A DNA stretch of 64,000 nucleotides from Sitta carolinensis. Its lineage: Eukaryota > Chordata > Aves > Passeriformes > Sittidae. This document shows, piece by piece, positions 11,949-26,455 of the stretch. The notes under the pieces were generated by a model. The model saw nothing but the letters and a program-made list of their open reading frames with translations. It was not told where the DNA came from and ran no database searches. The translations under genes were made by a program, and so were the position numbers. Each line of letters opens with the position of its first letter. The stretch's first letter is position 1. The stretch lies in the NCBI GenBank assembly GCA_032173965.1, contig CM063284.1, forward strand, positions 113,000,410 to 113,064,409. The letters are read 5' to 3'.

Positions 11949-14900
11949 AAAATAAATGGTGCCTTTTCTTGTTGTGTTTTGTTTTACCTGAATAAAGCTA
12001 CTTGTATTTCTGGCATATAATGGAGAACTGAACCTGTAATGTACACAGTTAGCAGTTAAGACCTATGAATAGAATTATATCCAAATGATTTAAGTCTCTA
12101 GAGCGATAGAAGTCTTTATGCACTACCCAGCATGTAAGTAGCCACATAGGTAAAACTTGTATGACAGATGCAATTATTTGGTATCCAACTGGGTTCATGG
12201 AAATTCTTCAAATATATCTGTATTAAGCATAAAGTTCCATAGATATATTAAAAAAATAGGTATATGATACCTATGATGGCAAAACAAAAACACCCCACAG
12301 GACTCAGGTTATTTTAATCTTGATCCATTTTGTTCATACATATCTTTTAACATTAAAAAAATAGATGAAAGCTACTGCATAGATCTTCATATCTTTTGTG
12401 ATAGTATTCTGCCTTCCAGAAGTTGCCAGAATCTTTAGGTGAAGTTTTAGAATATAAAAGAAAAAGAAATAACAATAGTTTCCTGAACCTCAGCTCTGAA
12501 GAGGAAAGAGTAGAAGCATCTTATTTTCTGGAATCATTCACAAGAAACAGATTTTAGAAAACCACAATGGAAAATACATCCTAGGTATGTATGATCTGTT
12601 CTGAATAACTTTACAAATGTCACACTTCCTTGGATTCTAGTTTAGGATTTTTTCTTCTCTGTAATGCCACAGAAGCAACTTTTGACTGTTTAATCCTACT
12701 TTATCCCAGATATTTAAAAATGTCTGTGAAATTTTCTCCTTGGAGCTTTTGGGCACTTTAGACCTTGACTGTCAGAGTAGCTTCAGTTTCTCACATAATG
12801 TGGTATGCTTCTGTTAAAAGTTCATGTAGCCAAATGACCCTGAGACTTTTTCCATTGTCTTTTGTTTAGTACCATCTACACTATCTCTGACACTAATACA
12901 GTCAATGTGCTGCCCTTCCTTATTCTGACTTTCCACCTGCAGCCAAGAAGGGTCATTTCAGACAATAACAGTAACTCATCTTTATTCTGGTGTTTTCATG
13001 TAAGAGATGTCTTACAGACCCCTCATTTAATTCATTCACTGACCTCCTTCAATAAGATAAATAAGAATTTATTTTGTCACATGTTAATTAGTTTTCCACA
13101 ACAAAGACAAACTAAGTATATGGTTGTAGTGTTTATGTGGCTATTTAAAACTAGTTTAGCTGTTGCAAAAGAGTGACACCATTCATTGCAATCAGAACTC
13201 AGGAATCAAAACACAATTGGATACTGAGACTCCAGACTCTTAATAAATACTTATTTCGTGACTCAGAGCTGCAGGTGACTGTAATGTCTGAAGACTTATA
13301 GTTCATTTCATAGAAAAAAAAAAAAAAATAAGTGGAAACACATAAAGGTAAAGACCCAGCATTTGAATAATGATGCCTTCTTAGTGAGTCATGATGTAAA
13401 CCTTTCAGCATGCTAAGATATGACCTACTATAACCAGTTTCAAAAATTTCAAACCAACTTACTCAATACCTACATTTTATCCAAAATGATAAAAACTTTA
13501 AATGTCTATTAAAAAATAAAATTAACTCTGATTTCTTTCTTGATGGTTACTAATTAAACAACTATAAATATTCTTAGAGCTATTGTAGCACACTTTACCT
13601 TTCCCAATAGTCACAGGGGTCAGTAACATCCAAAGATGGTGTTTTTGTGAAGTACTGTAACATCCAAAATATCTTCACTATTCCCTCTGCCTAAAATGGA
13701 GTGTAAATTCTTTGGGAACTGGGAACGTCTTTACATGGGTTTATTACCGTAGCTCTCCTATATAGCTCAACTATCAGAATGTTTCCTTTTAATAGATCAT
13801 TTAGCTTCTGAGGTCACTGTCATAGTCACCTTTCTGGTGACATCTCTTCTGATTTTGCAAGAATTGTTTTCAGAAGCACAGTTATGTGTTAGTGCAAAGG
13901 AAGGAGGAAGTTATGTGACACTGATGATTGTTTCTAATTTTCAGTGAGCCCTTAGATCTTATTTTTGTTTGACAGGAAATTCTGAAATACCTTATTTAAG
14001 CCAGTATGGTATTGAGGAAATTTTATTAAAATTCTATATAGAGATTTGTGTTTAGTCAGCTTCCTGCTGTTGTTCCCTTCCCATCTGGGATGTTAACACC
14101 AGAAAGCTTGATTTCTGTAGATATTTTTTAGAATTTTTTTTTCTTTGGAGTGTAATTACTAGAGCAGCACTGTAATGTTCACAGAGCCCAAAAGCTCCCA
14201 GAAACACTACAAAATGACTGTGAAGAACCTAAACTAAACTGGTGATACCAGTGTGATAGGGGTTCTTCCTCCTTTAGACAGAAGATAGGCTCTGTTTCCT
14301 CTAAAAAGACTTGGCTTTGCCAATCAATTCATATAAATACTTTTACCCGTAGAGAAAATACGGGACTATGGTGTTCATTACTTGTGCTCTCTCTTGTTAT
14401 ATTAAATACCGAAGACTTTAATGGATAATTTTAATACAATTAAATAACCGTGAAGTAATGATACTTTTCATTCCCATAGCTTTGAAATGTACAGATAATT
14501 ATTTTCTCAGTTCTCTGTAGAATAGGCATGTATCATTAGCCTTTGAGTAGAGTGGAGTACAGCAAGGTTAAACAAATTTTTCAGAACTAGAAAAAAATAA
14601 GGAAAACCAAGAATAGCACTCTAATTTCTTGTCATCTTGTTCTGTTCTGTTTTCACAAGATCAGCCTTTATTAAGTTGTCATCTGAAGCACCTTTAACAG
14701 GTTATACCCATGAAGAATTTAAATTAGAAGCTTTGAAAGTTTATTTAGGAAATTAACTACCAAGACAGGGGATATAAAAAGCATTGCACTGATGATGAGT
14801 TTTGTCAAGTATACACAGTTTAAAGTCCCTGTCATGCTGCTTGCTTGGATGCAAATTCCTTGTGGGTTTTCTTTTCATGGCTGGAGTGCTTACCAAAACA

Positions 14901-17900
14901 AAATCCAAAATATCATTATATAGGATAAATACCTAGGTTGTGGTACCTCTGTGTTCCCCTAAGCAGAACAAGATTCCTGCTGTTGTAGGGAACCCAAAAT
15001 ACTGGTAATGTCCTCTGGTAGCTTTTGCACTACAAGCCTTACATTTTTCTCAAGGCAAAGGAGAGTGATCTCTGATTTATGGCATGCAGGGACAGAGCTC
15101 TTGACTTTTCTTTGGGCCTGCTTTTACTTGCTTGAGTCTGCTTATGGGGAGTTGGGCAAAACAGGGATGCCCAGCATTTATGTTTTTTTATTCTTTGATA
15201 GATTTTATCAGGTTTCGTAGACTTCAAGGTGAAATTGCTAGAAGAAAAACAGTCTCCTGGCAAAATCGTATGATAGATATCCAGTCTAGGCAGCTTTACA
15301 AGAAAAATAAGTCTTACAGTGTTTTGTTTGTTTGGGTTTTTTGTTGTTTTTTTTTTTTTCCTATGGGGAAAAAAGTCCAACCAAACAAAAGGAAACTTTA
15401 ATATTAAGCTGTATAGCCAGTATACCAAATAGGGTTCCTGAAGCGAGGTAAAAACTGCAATCCTGACATTTCTATTTAGATTTTTCTTTAAGGAGATCAC
15501 ATTTGGATGAGTTCAAAAGCTGTTTTCATGAGTTTTTGCAATTTTCTTCTACAGCAAAATTTAGCTGTTTTCACCAGGCATCACTGCAAGTTGCCAGGAA
15601 AGTGTCAGAATTCTTCTCAGTAAATCAGTTTCTACAAATTTGTCCCAGGTAGAAAAAAACATTTGCAAAGAAAATGAGTCTTATGACTAAAGGAAAAGAA
15701 TAACAAATCTAGTGATGGGGAAAGAAAAATAGTGTTCTTGCTAAAGGGTATTTAATTTTATCTTTGTAATTTTTTTAAGACTATTATTTATATCATTGTA
15801 GGATATATAATATATCCCTGTATATATAATATATAAGGATATATAATAATCTCCTGTTTACTGATCTAATCATTAGTAAGAGAAAATGCCTTACGACCTT
15901 CAAAATATTTATGTGATAGATGAGGATAAAAAGGTTGCTACACCCTATGAAAGATAATTTCTTCTGTAATAAAATGTTTTTCTTCCATATTCTTACTGCC
16001 TATTGTTTGTCTTGTAGGTTAGTGATCTCTTTAGTCCATGCTTAAATAAGTCTGTCCAGTTGCACCTTGAAGTGTGAAAACAATTGTACAAAATCAGTTC
16101 TTCAAGCCCCAAATGCCACTAGTGAGGCACTCACTGACAGAGAGGGCCCCACCTTCCCATGGTGGAAGGAAGGGTCAGAGCTGCCTCCCTACAGAGCTTC
16201 ATTCCTACACTGGCTCCCCAAGGCGACAACACTGAGGAATATTCTGATTAAATACTAGAGTAATTCAGGTAAGACTTGAAAAAAACCCTTTTTTTAACTT
16301 TTTTTTCATGAGAGACTGAGTCATGGGAGTTCAATTTTAGGACTGTAAACAAGTAGTGCTGTTCTGGCATTGGCTCCAGATCTATTAGAGGTTTGTTACC
16401 AGACTGTATGTCTTACTTGCCGGAGGTCTTAACTCTCTACTGTTAGAATCCTTGGCACTGTAAGGAGAGGAATGCCTGGTACTTCAGTAAACATGTAGCC
16501 CGTGCTTGAAACATTTCCAAGACCTAGTCTGAGGTTCAAAGCAAACGCTGCATTCTTAATCAATAAAGAAATTGTGATGTTGCATTTGCATCTCTCTCTT
16601 GGTTGAATAAAGCACTCTTGGGAGGAGTCTTATTTTGGGAAAGAGCTTTAAGAGATTTAGGAGAAATCTTGATGCAAAGAAGAAAAGAATCAGACATTGC
16701 TTGGAAAACATGCATTCTAAAAGCACAATTTAATAAAAGAAAAATGGTGCTTTTTATTTGGATTGTTGTATCTACATCTAACATAACAGACTCGAGTTCA
16801 GAGTGTGTTGTGAACCCTCTGCTGCTGGACTTTCTTCTGTCAGAATTGATGCTGGGGTTTTCTGCAGACTTATGCAGTAATCTTTCCATTTTCCATTAAT
16901 GCACAAGCCCACATTCAGAACTTGCAGTTCTAGAGCTAGTCAGGATTCTTGTCCAGGGACTTAATGAAGGTCACTCAGGATCTGTGTCTATAAGGCACAC
17001 TAAAACATGTCACTGATAAGAAGAAATATGTATCCATTTCTGTTCATTTTGAAAAGGATTGTGTCAGCAAGCATAATGCCATTAGTTTTCTTTCTGAGAT
17101 GTTTTCTAAGTTGAGAAATGTCAAAAGGCAAAGCCCTGAGGGAACCATTGTGCTATGATTTCTTTTATATTTAAAGATAGTGTTCAGAAGAAGCAGTACA
17201 CTTGTTAAAAGGGTAGGTGTTTTTAATCTAAAGTGAAAAATGGAAGGCATTCTGTAGAAGACTTGAAAACAAATTCATCACTTCACACATTAGGCTATCT
17301 AGAGATGAAATTTTGGCACATGTGTTTGAGGATAAATGGCATGTCTTTTTGATCAAAGTTTTTTGAGATTAGCTGAATATTAAATATGTAAATATACTTG
17401 CCTCTATCAGGTATGTAATTGGCAAGAATGATCAAAGTATCCTTTCAAATCTCTAGACAGATACTAAGTATGTATTTTCCAGTGTTCAGAATTTTTTTTT
17501 TCTTTATATGAGAGCCTCTTCATCTGTTCTTCAGGAGAAGAATCATACTGACAAAGAAGACTTCTTTTGAAATACTTAAAGAGGACCATTTGCTATGACG
17601 TATTGATCATTTGGAAGCAGCTGATAGTGGCAAAGCCCACTCCATCACTTAGGAGTCTGTCAACCCTGGAAACAGACTGGCCAAACTGCATGAATCTGTT
17701 TTTTGCATTGCTTACATCCCTGTGCTAGCAGCTGTTATCATAGTATTAGCCTTCTGTAGTCCTCATGTAACCTCTTGAAACTTATGTGGGCTCCATGCTC
17801 TGAGATTACCTGCCAAATATTTAAAAAAAGAATCATCATCACCTCTCTCTTTCTTTTCATTTTCCACCTGGGGAGAAAATAGCTTGATTAGTTTGGGTGA

Positions 17901-19330
17901 TGATAGGAAGCTGGAGGAAATCCAATAATGATTTTTCAATCTGAAGGGTTTATTTCCTTTCATTTCATTCATTTCCATTCAGCTGAAGGTAATGAGGTTA
18001 TGCAGGTCTGATTTCAAAGGGCACAATTTTGAAATGATGTGTTTTGCTTAGGTACATTATAGATTTAAATTGGTGATTTTGATGAAGCTGCATAAACTAG
18101 AGTATAATGCAGTTTCTTCCCCCCCTCCCCCCCAGAGATATGGTGGCTCAGCAGTGAAGGCACACAGTGGTTTGTTGGGTTTTTTTCTCTCTCCCTACTA
18201 AAGCATACAAGAACAGATCTGCTGAGTAGGAAGTGCTATTTTTACATAATCACTTTTCAAAGCAGAGCCTTACTGTAGACATTTTGAAGACACCAAACTA
18301 AGCATTCTAGCAGTCACTTCTTCTCCAGCTGCAAAACTGCATATAAGAAGCTGTAGTGTAGGTCATCTAATGATTTAGTAATCTCTTTATCTATTCAGTT
18401 GTCAACTAGCTGAAGTATTTCCCAGTAAGTGTTCTTCACGTTTCTGGGGTTAACCATCCAGAAATTCCTTGCTTACATACAAACGGCTTACAGTTAAAAA
18501 AAAAAAAAAAAAAATAAATCGAGGTATCTTAAAAAATAATGTAAATGTGGTTATTTTGTTTTGAAAATTCTTTTTAATTTACTGGGATTCATTGCTGTAA
18601 CATCTGAGCATCTAATTTATTTTCATAATCAGCTTTTTGAGACAGAGGAATGTTATTGTTATCATCATCATTCAGATGAGAAATGTTTTGCTTAAAGCTG
18701 TCCAGGGCCTGCATAAAGGAGAAGGGAAATAAAACCATCTTTCATATTTCAGTCTGAATTGTTCAAATGCTAATGAAATAGCAAACATGATTAAAGTGCT
18801 TGTTTACAAGTCGTTGCAGAGGCATCTCTTCCTTGCCCCTGTGACTTCCATCCTCTCACTCCTTTTTTGACTCACTCCAGCTGCTGCCATTGACCTGCAC
18901 TTTTTATTCTTTGCACCAGTGATAGGGTCAACATATTTTCCCCCTTTTGATTGAGGCTAAATTTCTCTTTTTTCCAGGCTTTGCTATAATCTGGCAACTC
19001 CCTTCTATCTATTGTTTTCAAAAAGAAATAAAGAAACCAAAAACAGTTACATGAAAGACAAACAAAGCCACCCTAAAGCATTCAGAAATCATAGATCCAA
19101 TATGCATGTAGTAACCATAATGATTCAAAACATTTGTTGAAAGCCAACCTTTTGGCTAGAGAGCATAACTTTTCAGGTAGTTACTTACTGGTTAAGATAT
19201 AGATGCATCCATAATCTTTCTTTATCATTTCTGCAGAAGTTTCTACTTAAGAATGTCTGGCTCACTTGAGGCAAATTAACCTTTTTTGCATCCCAGCTGG
19301 GTTACCCTGTGTTTGTGATAAACCGCTGCC

Positions 19331-19333
<3 letters not shown>

Positions 19334-19372
<39 letters not shown>
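19334..19372. repeat. Pure A39 homopolymer
   Basis: Thirty-nine consecutive A, the longest homopolymer in the window. No obvious retrotransposed body or flanking duplication accompanies it. Confidence 0.95.
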
Positions 19373-19374
<2 letters not shown>

Positions 19375-22300
19375 GTCAGCAAAAATAGTAAGAAATATAA
19401 GGTATTTTGAAAGTTTTCTGTCACCCATTCTTTCCAACATGAAGCAAAAGAGGTTTTGGATTGTTCTGGTTTTTTTTTTTCTAATTCCTGAGAGCAGTCT
19501 CTTTAACTTTGATAGCTCAAATTTCAGAGCACCTGTGTAAGTTTTTATAGCACCATTGCAAGGGACTGCAGGGCCATATCCAGAAATGGGCTTTGAGCCA
19601 AGTTCTAGTTCAATGACTTATGGGTTTTGTGGGTAGAAATCAGTGTGCTTAAACTCAAAGCGCATTTTATTTGTGTTAGAGTCTTTCACAACTCAAATAC
19701 CGACCTTATTAACCTTAGAGTTTGAATTAATATTGCCCCATAGTTTCCAGTTAATATATATTCCGCCTATCAGAACATCTGCTTTTCAAATTAGCCTTTG
19801 CTTCCTAGCACAGTCCTTTCTGTTCGTAGAGCAGCTTAGATGATGCTGAAAGTTGAGATCATTTTAGGCTTAGCTGGACAAGGAATTCTCTCATCTGTGA
19901 CCAACAAGGTGTTTTGCTGAGTTCTGAAACAACCAGAAGGAAAATGGACAGAAAGTGTCAGTGAGTAATTTGTGTACATGCCTCTGGGCATTTATCCTTC
20001 TCTTGGAAGGGCATTTTTCCTCTGATCCACTGAAGCAGAATGAAATAATATTTTAATTTTAGGACTGGACTTACATGTAAATGTTGTACTTTTCAAATCA
20101 TAGAACTCTGATATAGATATTATTATAAGCTAGTAATGGGCTATGCCAGTATTCAAGTAAGGAAGTTGAACTTAACCTGGATGAACTGGCAAGTGCATCC
20201 TACCCTGTAATGATATTCTGAAAATCACTTTGGAAATGACCCAATGGGCTTCTACTGTGCAAGGAATAGATTTGTCACTGCACACCCTTGCCTTGTAAAC
20301 ACACAAATAATTATTATGGTATGTGTACATTCTGATATCTGAAGTTAGGTACTTATCTACAGGCCTGAAAAGCTGGATGCTCTGTATAATGTGAAAATCA
20401 TTGAGAATATATTCATTACATCCTTGTGTAAAAATAGGTGTTGTGCTGAAGAAAATACTTTCCATTCTTACTATTTGATGACTTATCCACATTTTTGGTT
20501 TTTTTCTTTTCTTACATAACAAAATTTAATCAATTACCTCAATGATAATTCAGTATTTTTGTAAAAAGATATGTATTCTTTTACATAGTTTATTCAATAA
20601 TCTTTTATTTTATTACGTTTCTGAAATATAGATGACTCCAAACTTGTCTGATAGGCCGAATTAAAAAAAAATATATTTATTCACATTTCTTTCTTTTTTT
20701 TAAGAACATTCTAGAAAATTTCTAGTATGCTACACTGAAGAAGTGGCTATTAGAGTATCTGGTAACTCATGAAACATATATGATACATTAATGTGTGAAC
20801 TCTCCTGTTGTTTTGCTTTCCCTGAAGACCCTATTTCTACCTGAAGAACAGAAATGCAGTAATATTACAAAGTAGCAAGACATTACTTGGTAAAAAACAA
20901 GTTTGTGAGATAACTTAGTTTTCAATCTCAAGATGGACAATAAAGTTGTTTTCATGTGTGAAGCTGAGATCATTACAAGTGCTGCTAAAATTATCAGACT
21001 TCACAAAAAGGCAAACATTCAGCCAATTGCAATGAAAAGCTGCACAGAAGTATGAGAAATGCTGTTTTCTTTGTCTTTTCCTCAGTTATTTTCTTTCAGT
21101 TTTAGTGACAGCATTCATTTTGCTTGATTTATAGAAAATTAGAATTTATAAGTATCAATTTAGAGGCTGTCTACATATTAAGTTCTTTGAGATGGAGAAA
21201 ATGTTCAGAATCCTTATACAAGATTGCAGACTTGTAAAATGAAAGCATATTTTTCTAATAATTTTTTAAAGGACAAATGTACTTCCAGCTGTGCCATATT
21301 TCTGTAACTAATAATATGCAAAAGGCTGGCTCCTCAGCTGATGGAATTCAGTATTACTTGATGCTAGTAAGGCAAAATCCACATAAACACATGGCTCACT
21401 AACTAGAAAGAAACTGCTGTGTGTTAGCTAAGAATTAGGAGAAATGAAACCTAAAACTATGCAATTAATATCTGAAAAATCAACATCCTCTTAATTTTAT
21501 CCTCATATTAATTTGTTGTGAAGGGGAAATATGTATTCAGTTCTAATAATTTATTTTCCATCTTTGTTTACAAGTGAGAAATAATTAATTTACTATTTTT
21601 CCCAGTAAAGGAGCTACTGGAATGATAGAACAGTTGAGAAATACCTGATGGATGCTGGACTTGGGACAGTTCAGTTTGTAGTAGGCCTTTGATTAGTTAT
21701 ATGAAATGTCCAATATCCTAAGAAGACTAGAGGAATAATTTCCCCTTGCTTTCGTATTGTTTGCCGATCTGCATTTTATTGAGGCATGGAATGCCCTCTG
21801 GTGGCGCACAAGCTTTATGGCAAATTAACGTACGGCAAAAATGGGAATTAAAAGTTGAGTGTGCAGCCTCTCTTCCGCTCTCATTTTTAGCTCAGTTACA
21901 GAGCTTTTCCAGTGATCTGCAGCTGTGATAACTTTTGGCAAGTGGCTGAAGTTAGCGGTGAGGCTTTATTCAGAGCTGCCTCAAAGAGCTACAAAGCTCT
22001 TGCAGGCCTGCTGTGAGCAAGTGGCACTGCCCTCAGAATAGGTAAGAATACTGCCAGTGCTGGAGCAGAGTTAAAGTTAGATTGTATTCTGAATTGCTCT
22101 ATTATAGGACTAGAAATAAAACGCATATGTTACTCAGAATTTAGTCCAGTGTATCTTTATTGCACACAGAGGACTATATAGCAAAGAAATTTATCTTGGT
22201 AAAATGCATAGGAGCCTGTTATTAGCATTCTTTCAAAGTTCATCTCAACCTGGAGCATAGAAATTGAACAGTTCTGTTGCTCTCAGAGATAAGAAATTTT

Positions 22301-23702
22301 AAAAACTATTTTCTAAAGCTTATTAATGCTTTATACACTGATACCTTTTCTTAAAATCACCTACCATGAATCTATATCAGTCTTTTTTTAACGCAGTTAT
22401 TAGAATCAGATGGTGTAAATACTTGTTTATCCCAACAGGTAAACACATGGGCAGAAGAGAAATCTAACTTGTGTTTTTGTGAAGATTTCAGGTTTTTTAG
22501 GAGATGAAAAGATGATTGAAAAGATGATGAATAGAGAAGGGATATAGACAATCTCTTCACCTATTCTCCCCCCACCCCAATCCTATCTACCTGATAATAT
22601 CTTTCTTTGAAAAACTGTAAGTAGAAATAGTAATGGAAAAAGTAAAGAAAAAATATATGAAGTGGTAACTGGAAATGGACTTCAAGCTGCTAGTAAAGGT
22701 ACTATCTCTAGCTGGTTTACTCCTTCAGTGTTCCAAAAGACAGTCATTTTTTTTCTCTACCTATCAAAAGGATAACAGAGACATACATGCTGGAAAAATA
22801 GATAATTTTCTTGACCCAAGTTGTTAAATAAAGAATTTGTATATAGCTTTATAAATCTACTGGCTTTCTAATTGAGAAGTCACTTTCCCATGGTAAAGAC
22901 CATTAACCTTCAAAATTTTTAACCTTTACACCCAAGGCAAAACACCAAGTATTAGCAAGACATAGAAAGAGGAGGAAAAGAGCCCCAGCATTTATAACTT
23001 ACATGATTCCATCAGGAAGGAAACAAGCATGGATGCATGAGGCTTTTTAAAAATTCAGGCATTATGTTTTATTCCACTACAGCTGTATTTAAATACTACT
23101 GTTGCTGAAAGGTGTTGAGATTACTCAACATAAACTGATCTAGACATTAAAAAAATTTTTGCCTTTGGTTAGATTGCTAGTGACAGTGTTGTGGGTTGCA
23201 AAGGGCTGATTGTGAAATCAGGCGAACAACAATAATTCAGAAAGTTCATTTTAACATGACAGAACTGACTGGAGGCTCATTATAAATACCAGCTCCATAT
23301 AAAGAAAGGCAGAAGGGAATTGACTTCAGTGCTTTTATTCCTGGAGGTGACAGACACACATACGAAAAGTGAAAATAAACAATGAATAAATAAAACCAAC
23401 TTTTCTTTGTAAAAGGTCGTTTGTTTCACTTGCAATTTTGATTTAAAATTGTTTAAAATCCCTACAACATTCAGGTTACTTCAACTTTTATTTTTTCCCT
23501 TTGACTGAATACTGTTCCCTGTATTCGGAGAACAATCTTATTTCAGATCACAACTATTCTGTTACTGAGTACCCTGCTCATGTCTTTTAAGATCTCTCAA
23601 ATAAATTCTTGTGAAAGCCTTATTTTGTCATTTAACCTGAGATATGTCAACTGGCTGAGAAAACTGTGGTCCATTTTTAAGTGCCTGACTGTACTTCAAT
23701 TT

Positions 23703-23724
23703 TTAAAAGCCTTAAGGCTTTTAA
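23703..23724. repeat. Perfect 22-bp palindrome
   Basis: Two 11-bp arms (TTAAAAGCCTT and its exact complement) abut without a spacer. A second AAAAAGCCTTAAGG copy follows at about 23730-23743. The pair can form a hairpin or small cruciform. Confidence 0.85.
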
Positions 23725-24809
23725 GGTCTTAAAAAGCCTTAAGGTAGCTCTCTACCAGAGCAGTAAGTGGAAATAGGTTGTCCCTTACAGCACATCTTCA
23801 GGTATTTTAGGGGAGGCACAAGTTCCATCTGATTGTTGTGATCTGAGTAAAAACTGCATAGCCCGTAAGATGAAGACAAGACAGACAGTGTACAATTTCA
23901 GAGCCAACACAAATAAGTTCTCACTGCATGTTCTCTACATGTGACAACTGAATAGTTATTCTTCTTACTCAATGCTGGCACAGTAACACTGGATGATGCT
24001 TTCTTCCTCCTGAAAGCCTTCAGTGATTTTGTAAATGTATAAACATCAAGCAAAAAATGTACTGAGTGATACATCTAACACATTACCAAGCCATTAACTC
24101 TGGTTTTTGTGGGGATGAAGACAGGAGGATCTAGAACTTCCTACCTGGAAAGCATAAAACATATCAAGAGATGTACTTGAAGGTGTTCACTATTATCTAT
24201 GGTGGGCACAAGGCCCCAGAAATCAAAGGCATGTCTCCCAGAGTTATGTGGGTGCCATTTGGCATGGCAATTTGTACAGAATCTGAAAACTCAGGAAGTT
24301 ACTGGAATAGCAGAAAAATGACAGATTGATGGTATGGTAGATCCCTTAGTCAAAGGCAATCCTAATAAGCCCTGAAGAGAATAACTCAGAAAAGGTTAGG
24401 GGAAACAGAAACTCATGGCACACATTAAAGTTCAAATGAGTAATTGTCATGTGGATTCTATTTTGTGGCTTACCAACTTCTCAGGTTTGGAACAGAGCAT
24501 TTATTTTTTGAAAAATCTGGTTGCATTTATAGGGCATTTTGTCCCTGGATAATTTTATTTACATCAGAGATCCAGTTAAATCTGCAGTTTCTCAGACAGT
24601 ACTGTATTGATTACCTTTCACCTTATATTGTATATTCTGTAAAGATCAAATCACTTAGACTACATTAAGGAGTAAACTAGCTTTTCATTATAGCCTTTTT
24701 CTTATACTAGGTAGCTTGGATTAGTGGCAAATCAGTCTGTGGAGTGTGTTTACAGCTTCCTCCATAACTGTGCTTCCATAATAACTAGAGGAAGGGAAGC
24801 TGAGGCCTT

Positions 24810-24832
24810 AAAAAAAAAAAAAAAAAAAAAAA
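24810..24832. repeat. Pure A23 homopolymer
   Basis: Simple A run between unique sequences. Confidence 0.9.
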
Positions 24833-26096
24833 TGTAAATCAGTTTAGATAGCTATTCACTCTACAGAGAACTTTATTGACTAACATATGATTAAGTTAAT
24901 GGAGTGAGGTCAGACACAAGTGTAACAATAGGTAGTTGATTAAAACTCAAGTGTGCAAATCAAGTATGTGAAACAAAGAGAAACAAGGTTCAAATTTCCC
25001 TGGACAAGAACAAAGTACAATGTGAAACAAGAGAATTACAGGTGAATTAAAAAAAAAAAAAAAATTCAAAAAAGGATGGGAAAAATGCCCACAAATAATG
25101 TCAACCAGACCAAAAGTGATATGAAAGGAAAAATAAAACTATATATGGTGCTCTATATGGTGAGTTGTACTTTAATCACAAAATCTGAAGTGCAAGAAGA
25201 CAATATTCACGTCAACAATTGATTATTTTTATTGCTACCCAAGTCTACCCTTTGCCCCAGCCATGTTTGTTTTCTTCATCTCGTTTTCCTGACCTATCTC
25301 ATCTCACATTCTGTGGGAAACAATGACCTTTGCTTGCAGGGCTCTCAGTTCATCCCAAGAGGAGAGAAGACACAAGAATTGCCAATACCTTAATCAAGGT
25401 ATTGATCTGCAAGTGATCCGCAAGGGGATGTGTTTTGGCCATGGTTAAACTTGAAGTTTATGCAGCATCCTCAGACCAATGCTATACTCATGTGACACCT
25501 TTTCTACTCCGGAACTCAATAAAGGTGCAATAGGAGTTCTCAGTCTGTCTTTCAGGGCTGATGTTTCTCCTTCAGCCACTAACTGTACTATGTTCCAGCA
25601 GGTGACAGGATGGAGGAGGAAGATGAATCATTTGGATTCTACTGTCATGGACTGACTTATCTCTGACTTATCTGTGAAACAACTGTTGTGTCCTCCCAGA
25701 GATGTAGCCAGCAGCCCCCGCTCCAGGGTGCTTCCTCACACAAGGCCTCTGCCTCCTCCACCTCCTGTGAGCATAGGCTTTGTCAATGTGCAGTCCAGCA
25801 CTCCCCCAACTGAATATTGATAAAATTATTGAGGATGCATTAATCCCCAGAGAATGTGCTTATGCAGTTCATCATGTTGCAAATTATTTTTAGTCTCTCT
25901 TAGTCGCTTCTGGGCTGACCAATCACAAAAGCAGAACTGCAAGACTTACTGTTCCACTTGTGCTTCTTTATTGTTTTTCATCTGCTTTTGCTCTGTGTAA
26001 ACAGCACATGCTGATGAACATATGGCTCAGGCAAAGTGAGACTAGAAGGTGGGAGAACATCTCAGCAGAGCAAAGTGCTTCCTCTGGAATCATGAT

Positions 26097-26455
26097 AGAA
26101 CCATAGAATGCTTTGTATTGGAAGGGACCTTAAAGATCATCTACTTCCAACTCCCCTACCACCTTCCAACAGACCAGGTTGCTCACCAGTCCTGAATACT
26201 TTCAGAGATGGGGCATCAACAGCTTCTCTGGGTGACTTGTTCCAGTGCCTCACTACCCTCACAGTAGAGAATTTCTTCCTGATATCTCACCTAAATCTAC
26301 TTTCAGTTTAAGGCTGTTGTCCCTTCTCCTGTCATTCCATTGTCCTTGTAAGAAGTGCCTCCAGTTTTCTTGCAGAATCTCTCTAGGTACTGAAAGGCCA
26401 CAACCATATCTCTGGATCTTATTGAGCTTCAGAAGAACAAAATTCCTAACTAATT
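26097..26455 (-). mobile_element. CR1 LINE fragment, 3' end
   Basis: The plus strand begins AACCATAGAATGCTTTGTAT then GGAAGGGACCTTAAAGATCA, the complement of the CR1 3' end. It continues through the block ending CTTGTAAGAAGTGCCTCCAG into GGTACTGAAAGGCCACAACC. It is a useful comparator for the CR1 at 39415-40235, because it spans the site where that copy expanded. Confidence 0.9.

Larger units (their letters stand above)
11949..26096. other. 14-kb AT-rich intergenic block
   Basis: No protein-coding exon, RNA gene or classifiable transposon was recognised. It contains A-runs at 18496-18514, 19334-19372 and 24810-24832, a weak AT-rich inverted repeat near 15795-15850 and a perfect palindrome at 23703-23724. 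Frames such as 12862-13176 and 15039-15500 have no recognisable domain. Conserved non-coding enhancers for the flanking genes could lie here but cannot be seen from one sequence. Confidence 0.55.

Noticed and set aside
12862..13176. 104-codon plus-strand frame
   Set aside because: No recognisable domain, low-complexity AT-rich composition and no supporting signals.
15039..15500. 153-codon minus-strand frame
   Set aside because: It overlaps plus-strand frames across a poly-T/poly-A run, and its Lys-rich stretch comes from that run; no known family.
25440..25570. AATAAAGGTGCAATAGGAG, resembling an LTR poly(A) region
   Set aside because: No LTR ends, TATA box or second copy could be identified, so it was not annotated.
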